In this document: piece after piece, positions 11,586-23,159 of the stretch
Layout: each line of letters starts with the position of its first letter
Position numbering within the stretch: the stretch's first letter is position 1
DNA from: Odontocerum albicorne
Lineage: Eukaryota; Arthropoda; Insecta; Trichoptera; Odontoceridae
NCBI GenBank assembly: GCA_949825065.1
Contig: OX463847.1
Location: forward strand, 35,163,789 to 35,227,788
Reading direction: 5' to 3'
DNA: 64,000 nt
Position numbers and translations under genes: made by a program
The notes under the pieces: model-generated
The model's input: the letters and a program-made list of their open reading frames with translations, nothing else
What the model was told of the DNA's origin: nothing
The model's database searches: none

Positions 11586-13254
11586 TGAAGAATAAAAAAA
11601 ATATTTGGGCAATATTTATCATTTTAGAAAAATGATTCATTTTTTAAATTAAGAAACGAACTTTAATTACATATTAAGCTAATATGTACAATATTCAAAA
11701 CTAGATGACTTAAAACCGTTATTTAAAAAAAGGATCTATAATCCCACTTCAAAATTCATAGCACTTGAGAGCAATTGGAAAATACATGGAATAATAATAA
11801 TCCTTTCAAAGAGCTGTACTCCTGATGTTTTATGAAAACACAAATTTATTTTTCCTCTCCTGTTACCCCCATCCCAACCCTCCCCCAAGCAATACCATCA
11901 AATAATCCTATAATCCGTTGAAGGACATACGTTATCGCCATATTCAAAATGCACTCAGCTGATTTATGATGCACCACGTTAAAACAATATCTCTCCATCG
12001 ATTTGAAATGAGCTGTTTTGAATCAAAATATTTTCAGGATATTTCAAAATGTGTTTAAGGACGTTTCAAAATATTTCATTTGAACTAAAATTCTTCAAAA
12101 TGGTTATTTGTTCTTTATAATGCAAATGCGTTCAATCGAATGAGTTGTGATAAAATAAAGTGAGCTTTTGTTCGAGCTAGAAAGTTTTAATAATTCAGTA
12201 AATAATTTATTTCCTATAGATATTTTTCAAAATGATCGATGAGCTCTTCTGATGAAATAAGATTTCTGGAAAATGCTGTAAAATTGCTGTGTCGCTTAAA
12301 AAAATGCTTTTCAAGAAATTTAGATGGGTTAATGTTAAGCAACGTTATTCAGATAAAATAAGGTTTAAAGTAACCAGTTTAAAAAACATACATAATTAAA
12401 CCCAAAGGCTTAAAATTAGATCACTGAATTCGAATAAATCTTTTGATTTATAGTGTTAAGATTTACAAAAAATATGTTGTAAACAGTTATTAATTATATT
12501 TAATACGATTTGTCAAACGTATTATACATATGAAAACATTTTTGTCTTCAAATATCTTATTTTGCAAGTAACAAAATTGCATCATTATTTTCTAGCACAA
12601 GATTTTCATTACAGCTTACAATAAAAGGCTCTCAGTCGCTAATTACAACTTAAACCATTTCACATCCCCGTCGATAGGGGAGTCGACCCTTACTCAATAC
12701 CCAAGGGAGTATTACAGACACTTCACTTGAATTTGATCACCCGAGATTCAAGAACCAGTTGAGAATTATAGTTCTACAAAAAATATTTTCTCCTTGAAAA
12801 ACTAATAAACGTTTTAGTTAGGAAGAAAAAATCTAGAGAAAAACATCTCATAGCCAAGGACTAGGTGCAGTTATTTTTATTGAATTTGCTTTTTACATGA
12901 AATATACTCGTATTTTATCTACAGTTACTGGCGTCAATTAATTTCAAGAATTCTTTGGAAAAAAATACTCCCCTTAAAGTCCATAAATATATTTAGTGTC
13001 CTGGGAAAATTTATATGATGTTATCATAAGTTAAAATAAATCTATGTTTTAATTTTAAACTAATTAAGAGTCAATCTATCGGTTAGATAAACTTTAAGTA
13101 AACTTGTTATAAACATATCAAAAATGAGAATTGTTATATTCTGACTGAAAAAGCTCTATAACCAACCTCTTAAAAGTTACGGTTGACATTTTATAAAATA
13201 AAAAAGAAACGCCAGTGATTTTCGATATAATACGTTATATGCTGTTGGCGTCAA
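11586..13254. other. No recognisable feature
   Basis: AT-rich. A small C-rich stretch lies at about 11865-11886. No gene or repeat supported. Confidence 0.5.
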
Positions 13255-13800
13255 ATACATTACACCTCATGCAATAATGAAGACATTCTCGAGAAGATGG
13301 AAGGAAATGAAAGCGTTGAGAAGTGTCATACAAGAAGACAACTCCAGCAAGATCTTGACTGAGTTCTGCACTCAACATGGCTCAGGGTCGAGAGGAGTGA
13401 AGGTGAATCATTCGCTCAGTTTCAGACCATTAGAGAACCGTGATGTTCAACTATGAGCAACACTACTAAAAAGGAATCCACAATTCCCTAATAGTTCGAT
13501 TCAAAAACGAGTTCAAAATATATTTCTGCAACACCTTTATTGCAAAGAGTATGGATTTACCCATGACTGTAACCTACATTTTTCTAATAGGTTTGCTTGG
13601 AAATCAGTGTTTAAGCGTTAGAAGAGGTTTATGCTCTCGAAAGAAACAGCAAACTCTAAGTTGATTTACAGACTTTTGTTTCATGTCCCGGACGATTATT
13701 TATGCCATCGTCAATTAAGAATATTTTCGGTTCCGTATTCCCAAACTGGCTCGCACACGGAATTATATTGTTAAATAAATTTTCTGATATCTTCTACTTC
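13255..13800 (+). other. Unassigned decayed coding-like segment
   Basis: The plus strand reads MKTFSRRWKEMKALRSVIQE and about 30 more residues at 13278-13455, then after a stop QKRVQNIFLQHLYC and related text. The composition is less AT-biased than the flanks, and stops are few but present. A short stretch at 13730-13790 (cgcacacggaat) resembles one at 20851-20880. Probably a transposon relic, family not recognised. Confidence 0.3.
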
Positions 13801-14262
13801 TCGGTATAATTGATTTTGTTCTTGTTATTTGTTGAAATTGGGCTTAATCTGTTTCAAATGTAAAATAAAATAAAAAGAAGATATTTTTCTAAAACGAAAA
13901 GACAAAATTATTTATTTTTAATAAGAAGAGGTTTCATTATTTTGAAGTGTAATTTAAAGTTCTAAATTGGGTCTTTGTTTCATAAACATTCTGACGTCCA
14001 AATTCACCCTTACAACCACCCCTATTAATAATGTGGTATTTTGCTGAATAACTATCGATGAGAGTCTGCGTGGAGCTGCGGTCAGGTGCTGTGACACGAA
14101 TGGAACTAGGACAAAACCCGAGGAAAATTTGATTTCGATGCGCTGTGTGATCACAGCATAATTCAATTCAGAGGTGAGCTACAATAGAATGACGTTCCCG
14201 TGGTTATGAGAACTACCCCGGATATAAAAAACTTGATTCATTCTATTTTGTTTAATCAAATC
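13801..14262. other. No recognisable feature
   Basis: AT-rich to about 13950. A 70-codon minus-strand frame at 13954-14166 is in a slightly GC-richer patch but carries no motif I know. Confidence 0.4.
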
Positions 14263-14460
14263 ATTATATCCGAGCCTATTGGTAAGTCATCTGTCATCCA
14301 ACTCGGAGGATGCGGATTTAATTCCTGTTTTTAACCCATTATTTAAAAAAAGAGTATTAGCCTGGTTTTCATTTCAGATCTCTTCCGATCGGTTGAAAGA
14401 TATTATTACATTGCAATAAACTCGCCAAATTGTACTATTAATAATGTATTCTAATACAAA
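14263..14460 (+). repeat. SINE family 1, full-length copy
   Basis: Plus-oriented. The head has cctattggtaagtcatctg in the A-box position and atgcggatttaattcctg in the B-box position. The body has cctggttttcatttcag and the tail ttgcaataaactcgcca. The order of parts matches the minus-oriented copies. Confidence 0.75.
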
Positions 14461-14544
14461 TGTTATGAATACAATATAGTCTGACAAGCTTGGTACCATT
14501 AAGTAATCAATTTCTAGTAATGTATTATGTTAGTTTATACTTTC

Positions 14545-14660
14545 GTTATATACAGTACAAATTAGCAGCTTGTTTGCCACATGGCAATCTCTTCCAATCA
14601 AACAGAAATATATTAAAGAGGTTTTAAGTGGAAACTAAACAAGAATCTTTTATAAAGAAT
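14545..14660 (-). repeat. SINE family 1, tail and body
   Basis: Plus strand reads gcttgtttgccacatggcaa then tctcttccaatcaaacagaa then aggttttaagtggaaact, the reverse complement of the SINE tail and body. Head missing. Confidence 0.8.
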
Positions 14661-14919
14661 ATACTTTTTATTTATAGGCTTGCAATAATGTTTCAGAATT
14701 TCAGCAACCGTGGAATACCCTTTCTTTCTCGTATTTTATTTCAGTTTTTTATATAGATTTCGTTAATATATTGCTATAGATTTATGAAATATAACTAAAA
14801 ATATCAAGATATTTACATTATCCTATTTTAAGTCATTTTGATTGATTGGAAGATAACAGCAGTTAGCCAGCCAGACTATATTACAATATAAATATAAAAT
14901 ATGTGTATCGATAATCATT

Positions 14920-15130
14920 GTGTTATTTTATTACACTTTCATTGCATATTGTATAACCTGACAGATTAATAGCCATGTGGTAATTCTTTATACCAAAAAG
15001 AAAGATGTTTAAAAAGCCTTTACTGAAAATCAGGCAGTTTTTTTTTAAAAGTGTGCTAACGAAAAACAACCCCTTAACCTCTAATTCAGAAGACAATTGT
15101 CTTATCAACTTGGTCACGGATACATATTGA
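14920..15130 (-). repeat. SINE family 1, full-length diverged copy
   Basis: Tail core acctgacagattaatagcca at left, a body with a run of nine T, and at right the decayed tRNA-like head (agaagacaattgtcttatca). It ends about 80 bp from the left end of the mariner element. Confidence 0.75.
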
Positions 15131-15211
15131 TAAACAAGGAACAAATTTGATTTAGAGCATTATTTGTTGATGTTGTTGGATTTGGTGATGTAATATGCTC
15201 ATTTTTTAGTA

Positions 15212-16485
15212 TTAGGTAAAGCGGAAAGTAATGACAATTTTTTTTGATGCGACAAAAAATGGATTTAAACAAAAACCGTACAATATTATTCCGTTAAATA
15301 ATTACCGTTGTTACCGATGATCTTCCTCCACAGAATAGGCAGTTTTTTAATACCTTATTCGTATAATTCTGGCGGTTTTTCGGTAAAATATGACTCCAAG
15401 TGATTTTGGACTAGTTCGAAATTCGTAGATTTTTTGTCTCGAAGGGAATGTTCCATCGACCTAAAAAGACGGTAATCCAAAGGTGCAATATCAGGTGAAT
15501 ATGGTGGATGCTGCAGAACTTCTAAATCTAGCTCTCTTATTTTGTCCTGCGTAATCCTTGCTGCGTGTGGTTTTACATTATCGTGTTGTAGAATTCTTCT
15601 CTGATTCTTTACTAAAACTGATCATTTTTTAAGCAGTTCTGCCTTTAATCTTTCAATTTGGGCACAATACACATCTGCTGTAACAGTCTGACCAGATTTT
15701 AGTAATTTATAATGAATAACTTCCAAAATATCCAACTTCCAAAATATCCAAGAGTCAATATCGGCTGAGGGGTAGACACAGCTACCTGAGTTGTCGAAAA
15801 CCAATGTTTTTTGTTTTTTTTTCTCCTCGGATTGGTGTAAAGGACCCACTTCTCATCCCCAGTAATAAATTTTCTAAGAAATGGATCAGTTTCATATCTG
15901 AAGAGTGAAGATGAACAGATTGTTATTCGTTGTTCCATGGCCGTTGAAGAAAGTTCGTGCGGCTCCCAATTTCCTTGTCTATTTTGTTTTCCGAGCCTTT
16001 TCAAATAGTTCTTCACTGTTGTTCATGGACAACCGATATCTTGTGACAATTCCTTGATGGTTTTACGCGGATCGGACCTCACTAATGAATTTAAAGTGTC
16101 ATCATCGATTTTAAGAGGTCTTCCTATTTTTGGTTTGTCCTTCGATTCCCTTTCACAACTTTCAATTTTTTGAAACCATCTTTGGCACTCCCGAGGATTC
16201 AAGATGTCTCTATAAATATCGCAGATGGTCTGGGTAGCTTATTTTGACTTCAATCCTTTATCGAATAAAAACAGCATAAAATACCGCAAATTTGTCTCTT
16301 CAATCTCTGGCTTTTGCAGTTTTGTACTTTAGACCAAAACCAAAAAAAAACATCAAAACAGAAAGGATATTAATCGAGCTTCAAAACGATACCAACCACG
16401 ACGTATTAACCCAACGGTAACTGGTGGCAAACTGGTTTCAACGTGACGCCTAATGAAAATTGTCATTACTTTCCGCTTTACCTAT
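15212..16485 (-). mobile_element. Mariner transposon, full-length but dead
   Basis: About 1.27 kb bounded by inverted terminal repeats of at least 27 bp that begin ggtaaagcggaaagtaatga. The left copy starts at 15215 and the right copy ends at 16482. TA dinucleotides flank both ends, as expected for the mariner target duplication. Length and structure fit a typical mariner. It encodes a single transposase on the minus strand that is broken by stops and frame changes. Its ITR differs from the element at 48.2 kb, so the two are different lineages. Confidence 0.9.
15286..16326 (-). pseudogene. Mariner transposase, inactivated
   Basis: This would be the DD34D transposase that cuts and pastes the element at its terminal repeats. 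Minus-strand translation shows a helix-turn-helix N-terminal region (RECQRWFQKI, then IGRPLKIDDDTL and RKTIKELSQDIGC), the WEPHEL linker, the first catalytic motif in FITGDEKWVLY, the second in LQHDNVKPHAAR and the third in SPDIAPLDYRLFRS. Lesions include in-frame stops near the start and after the HTH (ATG/TGG-region codons changed to stop), and a frame change near 15700-15850. There a short duplication of aacttccaaaatatcc has replaced part of the WWD-like region. No function is expected. Confidence 0.92.
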
Positions 16486-17311
16486 TATTTTGATAAAATT
16501 ATGCCTAACACATTTTTCATCTGAGAGTAGTCGAATTTCACGTGCAGCTACAGCTCAGACTTGTTTCGCGATTGTGTATTGATTCTGCGAACGTAAGTTA
16601 GCTGTCGCAGAACAGGCAATGAGTCAAGTTAGACAGCTGATGTAAAGCATTATCTAATGTAAACCGTATGTGATAAAAAAGTGTTCGATTCGAATTGAAT
16701 TCGAGTTAAGAGTGAGAGACTAACCCTTTACCGTGACCACGGACCTTGAGTTCAAACTATTATAATTATAACTAACTAAGAAATGTTTTGTCTCGCATCC
16801 GTAAGGAAAGCAACGGGGAATCTTTGTTCTTAATTGTATTCAGAAGGTTGTCTCTCAATAAATGAAAAAGATGAATGAATTATTCAAATAAAATTTTGAG
16901 TTATTTTTTACAATAGATAAAATTTTAAATTCATTGGACATTTGATACAATTCATTATTTTGACAGCTTCAATATAGTTAGTTGATTGCATGAAAAATTA
17001 AAGGATATTGTTTCGAAGTCGGCATCGACTGTGATTGAAATAAACATCATTCTTCATAAATATTATTGGAAAATTTACATAATATTGAAAAAAAAACGCA
17101 TTTGATATTTAAGTCGTATCAACCAGCTTATGAATTTATATATGTGGACTGAAAAGCTTCTGTAATACGCTGGAGTTATGCTTTATTGAGAGGGTGGGGA
17201 GAGGGGAGGACTAGAGGATCGTTCAAGTTGAGCCAAGACATTTTCAAAGCATCTAATTGGAAGTGTTTCTGCGTTTGACTTATCGGATCAAAAGGAAATT
17301 AATGTTAATTT
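16486..17311. other. No recognisable feature
   Basis: AT-rich. A G-rich stretch at about 17189-17208. No gene or repeat supported. Confidence 0.5.
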
Positions 17312-17522
17312 ATTGTATTATACTTTTGTTGTTCACAGTAAAATCTGGCGAGTGTAATGCTACGTATCTCTTCCATCTGGCTAAAAAGATTTTAAAGAAT
17401 CTTTAAGTAAAAACAGACTAATTCTTTTCGTAATATCTGGGTAAAATCAGGGTTGAATCAGCAACTCCTAGACTGGAAGAAAAACGGCTTACAAACTAGG
17501 CCATGGGAGTCGTCTATATGAA
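17312..17522 (-). repeat. SINE family 1, full-length diverged copy
   Basis: Tail core atctggcgagtgtaatgcta at left, body with tctttaagtaaaaacagact, then the tRNA-like head at right (ttacaaactaggccatggg in the A-box position on the other strand). Confidence 0.75.
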
Positions 17523-17619
17523 TTTTAAAATCTTATATTAATTTAATTTCACATCTGTTTAGAGATATTTGATGGAAAATATATAGTCTCAAGGTATGCT
17601 TAATAGTTATTTCAGATGT

Positions 17620-17735
17620 GCTAGGGAACGCGCTGGACTTCGGTGCAGAAGTTCATTGGTTCGAAGCCCATGCTACGCTATTTCCCTCAAATAGCATAGG
17701 GTTTACTAAACGCTTAGTTTTCGAAACAATGATAT
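17620..17735 (+). repeat. tRNA-derived SINE family 2, head
   Basis: The segment gctagggaacgcgctggact resembles an A box and ggttcgaagccc a B box, followed by a family-specific stretch (actaaacgcttagttttcg). The same layout recurs at 28920-29060. It is distinct from family 1, lacking its tail core. Confidence 0.65.
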
Positions 17736-18984
17736 AATGGTAATTCTAGCAAAAAAATTCAAGGATTTAAAATTTTTAATTGAAAAAAGGTTTTTCCAAT
17801 AAAATATTTAACATGTACGAGTATGTTATAAATACTTTTTTTAAATCTTTTTTGTAAGCTTTCGTTAATTACTGGACCATCTAATTATGATAAACTAAAT
17901 TATTAAATAAATGTGAAGTTAATGTTGAATATTTTGAGTGCAACCCTAACTTCTCCTAAGCTCTCAGATTTATTCTGGTAACACCATTAGGTAAACTTTA
18001 CACTCTATTATTCTGTTTTCCACTGAAACAATCCTGTTTTTGTATGGTCCATATACTTCCGAATATATAACATGGAACATCCGAATATATTATGTTTCCC
18101 TGTGTTGACTCGTTTATTTACACGAAAATTTGAATATTTATGTTTCTAAGAAACCTTTGTTTAGTTGCATTTTTTATATGAACTATACTTTTTAACAGTT
18201 GATTTGACGAGTAAAAATGTTGCTCTTGTCAAGTCAAAATACTGGCTAAAAATAAACTAATGGATAGTTTCACAAAAAAATAATATAGGTTTGTTGCCAT
18301 TATAAGAACATAGCAAAGAAAAATAATGAACAAAACTAAAATTCAACAAATTAAATAAGTTCAACCTCAATAAGGTGTATTTTATCGGGAAGTAAATATT
18401 CTAGAACCTACATGATACATTTTAAGTAAAATATTAGCAATCTTTTAATAGATTATGAACAGTTTACATAAGTTTCTTACTTTATTTTTAGCTTATTTAC
18501 CAACTGGTTTGGTAGTAACCATTCCTTAAAAATAAACTGGGTATTTTGTTGGTTAGAAAGTGATTTTAAAATATTTGCAAAATCATCGAAAACTTTAAAA
18601 GAAAAACTTCCGTTTGATTTGTGATAGTATTTATTATCTATTTTTTCCGAGCAGCAGGAGGTAAGTGAGTTTACAGGTGTGTGTTTGTGTCTTTTATGTT
18701 TTGTTTTCAATTAATCGTTCAGTGATCGCTCATTTGCGTTTGTATTTTTTCTAACTATATTTAATAGTTATACTCGTGTATATTGAGGAATTGAGTGTTT
18801 TGGGAAAGAATGTTGACTTTTGGAAGTGCTTATGATATACGAATGGTAATTTTGGTTTGTACACATCTGTACTCGTATTCCCCTTTCACATTGATGTCAA
18901 GAGTGACGGCCAGTTTGGTGCAGTGCGGACTGTCCGCCTTTAGACTGCCCGTATTGTTTAGGTAACTTATAAAAAAAATTACGC
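17736..18984. other. No recognisable feature
   Basis: AT-rich intergenic or intronic sequence. A GC-richer patch at about 18890-18960 has no recognisable content. Confidence 0.5.
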
Positions 18985-19335
18985 TTGCATACGCTTGTTT
19001 CTTTGCATTTATATTTGTTACAATTGTTTAAAAATGTTTTTTTATATATTTTGTGTCTTTTTGTAATGTATGAAGCACAAAGTAATGTTTTTTTTACTAT
19101 TTTTTTCTTTCGATTCTTTTTATTTATTTTTGTTGCAATTGTTAAATTATTTTTATTGTATATTTTTTTATTTTTGTAATGTACTTAGTACTGTTTTTTT
19201 TATTTATACCTTTTTTACGAATCTTTGCATTCATTTTTGTTACAATTGTTTAAAATAATGTATTAATATACATTTTGTACTGTACGAAGTACTTACATAA
19301 GTACTGTTTTTTTTTATTATTTTTCCTTATGATTC
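18985..19335 (+). repeat. T-rich imperfect repeat, left part
   Basis: Diverged tandem units of about 100-115 bp share atgtatgaagcac/acgaagtact, a T run, then gattctttttatttattttt and gttacaattgtttaaa. The array continues at 19661-19870 after a LINE insertion. Confidence 0.75.
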
Positions 19336-19337
19336 TT

Positions 19338-19660
19338 TCGGATATGGTCAGCAACACAAGGGTTCTTCAGTGAGCCAAAGTTGATAGAGAGTTGCTGACT
19401 AATATTAAAATCCGAAAGGTGTCCGACTTGGGTCATGTACTTAGAGGAGCAAAGTACAAATTACTGCACCTGATCATCCAAGGCAAAATAGAAGGCCGAA
19501 GAGGTGTTGGCAGGAGGCAAATCTCCTGGCTTCACAATATACGTGATTGGACTGGCATTAGGGGCGTTGGAGATCTTTTACGGGCTGCAAGGGATAAAGA
19601 TGTCTACTCTCAGGTGATATTCAACGTTGGGGGGACTTGACATGACACTGGGAAGAAGAA
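19338..19660 (+). mobile_element. 5'-truncated RTE-type LINE insertion
   Basis: The frame at 19392-19640 reads LTNIKIRKVSDLGHVLRGAK, then LIIQGKIEGRRGVGRRQISW and LRAARDKDV, the well-known C-terminal tail of RTE-like non-LTR elements (consensus KYELLQLIIQGKI.GKRSVGRR). The element ends in a GAA-rich tail. It is flanked by a 10-bp direct repeat atgattcttt (about 19328 and 19662), fitting a target-site duplication. It splits a T-rich repeat unit whose left and right halves match uninterrupted units. The frame is open for 82 codons but lacks all catalytic domains. Confidence 0.88.
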
Positions 19661-19870
19661 GAATGATTCTTTGGATTAATTTTTGTTGTAACTGTTTTTT
19701 TTATGTTGTATATATTTTGTCCTTTTGTAATATATAAAGCACTAGAGCTGTTTTATATTTTCAGTCTTTTTTATGTATGAAGCGTTCACTACTGTTTTTT
19801 TTTGTTTTTGTCATATTTTTAGGTACCGTATTTATAAATAAAAAGTCAAATGTTTTTCGGTCTTCACAAA
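19661..19870 (+). repeat. T-rich imperfect repeat, right part
   Basis: Resumes with gattctttggattaattttt, matching the interrupted unit at 19328, then ttttgtaatatataaagcac, matching 19065 and 19175. Confidence 0.7.
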
Positions 19871-19879
19871 AAATTTATT

Positions 19880-20120
19880 TAACAACGTTTGAGCTGTTGC
19901 AAGAATTTTTAGCTTTCACAAAGAGCTGTCACCCCAAGGGGAGACCTGTTGATACCGTCACGGAGCAAGGGGGTGGCTCAAGTGTTTGTCCTCTTGGGTA
20001 AATCCATTTAATCAAACGGGAGACACGGTCTGATTGTAAACATTTGCAACTCCAGACACTCTACACCTTGCTCCATACTGGAAAATATGAATATCCTGGA
20101 CGTTTTTTAAAATCTACAGA
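19880..20120. other. GC-richer patch, unassigned
   Basis: Contains caccccaaggggagacctg and a G-rich run. It is less AT-rich than its surroundings, but I see no coherent reading frame beyond 74 codons and no family match. Confidence 0.3.
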
Positions 20121-20339
20121 GTAAAAAGTGAGACGACATGATATCTTAATGTCTTTATACGTTAAAACTGTGAATATATGGCCCAAACTATTATTTTTTT
20201 AAATCCGACATATCTGAAAATTAATGTAGTGAAATCCGAAGTCGGGGTAATAGAAAAGTGTAAAATGAAAAAATAAATGTATTGTATCGGTGAACAAAGA
20301 AGAAATTCAGCTGTTTGGGATGTATTTTTACAGCATTTG

Positions 20340-20620
20340 AATACTAAGCACGAAGAAGTGGTAAGTTATGAGCTTTTAAAACTTAAAAGTGACAATTTGA
20401 CACGTTAGAGTAATGCACACCAATAAGCGGCAGGTTATGAGATTTTGGGACTTAAAGACCCAAAAATGACAATTTTGACACATTTGAGCATTGAAAAACA
20501 AAAATGCTATACGAGTATATCGCGCTTTTGAGACTTGAAGACCAAAAAGTGACACTTATTAATATTGCGGATAAAAAAACCAGCTTCCTTGGCGCTTTTA
20601 AGCATTGAGGAACAAATAAC
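20340..20620 (+). repeat. Diverged short tandem repeat
   Basis: Three imperfect copies share a pattern of gagcttttaaaacttaaaag, tgacaatttgacac and gagcattga-like text, at roughly 80-110 bp spacing. Divergence is high. Confidence 0.5.
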
Positions 20621-21124
20621 CCACGATATTTAATGCGTATGCTTGGTTATTACTTCTTAAGCGTTAGAAGATATCGATGGACCTTTATGAACATACAAAT
20701 TACTAACACGAAAAATAATGGACCCGTTGTTGATTGACAAACTTTTATTTAATATGTTTGATATCTGACAATTATATACACCATCTTGAATAAGGATTAT
20801 TTTAGGTGCCGTATTGACTCACTGACTTATTAAGAGCGTCTTCATTCGCACACGGAATGACCATATTCAACGAATTTTCGGATGTGAATAACTTATACGT
20901 GTAACTGGAAGGCTCTTAACAAGGAAACATGAGTAATCATTATTCCTGTTGGAATTATTTTCAAAGGAATATTTTTTTTTTGTTGTATAATTAGTTTTAT
21001 ATAATAACATATGCTGTAATTGGGTTCAAGCTGTATCCAATGTAAACTAAAATATGTCTAAATCTTAGTATCACGCACCTACTGGCATAGATTTTACACG
21101 TTGCTTGCTTTTGATACACCAACA

Positions 21125-21850
21125 TTTTAAAATATTGAATATTTGGTAAACTTATTAAAGGAAGAGAAATATTAAAGGAAGATAAATACACGGTGGACAA
21201 AGTAAAAATATTGAATATTTGGTAAACTTATTAAAGGAAGATAAATATACTGTGGACAATGTAAAAATATTGAAAATTTGGTAAACTTATTAAAGGAAGA
21301 GAAATATGCTGTGGACGACGTAAAAATATTAAATATTTGGTAAACTTATTAAAGGAAAATACTGTGGACAACGTAAAAATATTGAATATTTGGTAAACTT
21401 ATTAAAGTAAGATAAATATACTGTGGACAACGTAAAAATATTGAATATTTGGTAAACGTATTAAAGGAAGATAAATATACTGTGGACAACGTAGAAATAT
21501 AGAATATTTGGTAAACTTATTAAAGGAAGATAAATATACTGTGAACAACTTAATAATATTGAAAATTTGGTAAACTTATTCAAGGAAGAGAAATATGCTG
21601 TAGACAACGTAAAAATATTGAATATTTGGTAAACTTATTAAAGGAAGATACTGTGGACAACGTAAAAACATTGAATATTTGGTAAACTTATTAAAGGAAC
21701 GTAAATATACTGTGGACAACGTAAAAATATTGAATATTTGGTAAACTTATTAAAGGAAGATAAATATACTGTGAACAACTTAAAAATATTGAATATTTGG
21801 TAAACTTATTAAAGGCAGATTAATACACGGTGGACAACGTAAAAAAATAT
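21125..21850 (+). repeat. 59-bp minisatellite, about 12 copies
   Basis: The unit has the core ttggtaaacttattaaagga followed by agataaatatactgtggaca and acgtaaaaatattgaata. Most copies are 59 bp. Some are shortened by loss of gataaat (about 53 bp), and the first is lengthened by an internal duplication. The flanks on both sides are unremarkable. Confidence 0.97.
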
Positions 21851-22159
21851 GAAAACGTGTTTTATGGAATACTCAAAGGTATTAAGTATGCTCGGAGTAA
21901 CTGGAAGCAAATAGTAACAGATCGTGCCAAATGTAAATCTATACTGGTTACTAGGGGATCAAATGGATAAAGAAAAAGCAGACAGGATGCACGTAGTAAA
22001 GCCTCATACCTTCAACGTAACAGGATGTGTCTATCACAAATGCTTGCATTGTCATTTCCGGTAGCACTAGCGACAAATTCCCCGAACCCCTTATTTTGTA
22101 GTGTACGTTCAATGCATTCGTTATTGAATAATAAACAGTAATTTGAATTTATATTACAT
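21851..22159. other. No recognisable feature
   Basis: Follows the 59-bp array. Mixed composition without supported features. Confidence 0.4.
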
Positions 22160-22750
22160 ATATAACATCACCCTGTTGGGTAAGGCCAAGAGGATATAGC
22201 GTCATACTTTTATAATATGGCATACTATTTTTCACTTCTCTACATATGTTACACGAACATTAAAATACTTTTTACTATTCTTCATTTAAAAAAATATTCG
22301 ATGGCCTAACCATATGGTACAGTATTGAATTACATTTTTGCTCCACAAAACACAATCTGACGATCTATTTGTCATATGGCTATCTCTTTCTATCAACCAG
22401 AAAGATTATAAAGGGGCATTAAAGAAAAAAACACGGAAACCCTTTTTTAATATCTCGTTTTTCCTATAACACAACTCCAACTCACATTTACACAGTAGAC
22501 TTTTAAGCCAGTCTTTCGTCACCCACAGTTTCAACATGAACAAACTACCCTTATAGTGTTATTTTATATTCTGATTAACACATCAGTGTTGATACCAAAT
22601 TTATCTCAAATAACTACGACATTTATTGATTCACCTTATATTCTTCTTACTGCGTACTTTGCTTCCATCGCATTAATTCGGCGACTTTGATTTATTTTCC
22701 ACATTCTCATTTTACTCCCACACATCGATGTTGGTGTAAGAAAAATAAAA
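22160..22750 (-). pseudogene. LINE C-terminal remnant, interrupted by a SINE
   Basis: At 22640-22740 the minus strand reads INQSRRINAMEAKYAVRRI, like the RINAVEMR.LRR motif of insect LINE tails. At 22165-22250 it ends with YPLGLTQQGDV-like text in the place of the usual SAYPNRD end. Heavily decayed. A family-1 SINE lies between the two parts, so the SINE probably inserted later. Confidence 0.55.
22310..22445 (-). repeat. SINE family 1, tail and body
   Basis: Plus strand reads gatctatttgtcatatggct, tctctttctatcaaccagaa and agattataaaggggcattaa, matching the reverse of the family tail and body. Confidence 0.75.
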
Positions 22751-22784
22751 TATGAATATACACTAACAGAATATTTTAAATACT

Positions 22785-22950
22785 TCCGTCGAGTTTACTA
22801 GTTAATGACTAAACTCGATGCGGGTTCGATTCTCGTTCCCGTGAGACTGATTTTCCTTAAAAGCCTCTTTAATTTCTTTCTGGTAGATTGGAAGAAATAT
22901 CTACATGGCAATAAGCACGACCGATTATATTACAATATTAAACCCAACTT
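22785..22950 (+). repeat. SINE family 1, near full-length
   Basis: Plus-oriented. A tRNA-like head with B box gggttcgattctcgttcccg, a body aaaagcctctttaatttctt, then attggaagaaatatctacat and ggcaataagcacgacc in the tail. Confidence 0.85.
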
Positions 22951-23159
22951 AAGTGTTATATAATTCAAAGTTTATTTTATGACTTTTTCAAATGACAATC
23001 CAAATCCAATTTTTTCAAATGACAAAATTTTTACAAAAAAGAAAAAAACTCAAAAAGTATTTTTACAAATCTAATTTCGTAATTAAAGTTGATGTTCTAT
23101 CATCATCTTTGGTGTCAAAACTTTGTCCAGGTGAATCATTCCTCCCAAGGCTCTATTGT

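Noticed and set aside
18985..19258. Phe/Leu-rich frames resembling membrane proteins
   Set aside because: They arise from T-rich tandem repeats.
21125..21850. CRISPR-like array with 59-bp period
   Set aside because: The whole unit is repeated with point changes. There are no variable spacers.
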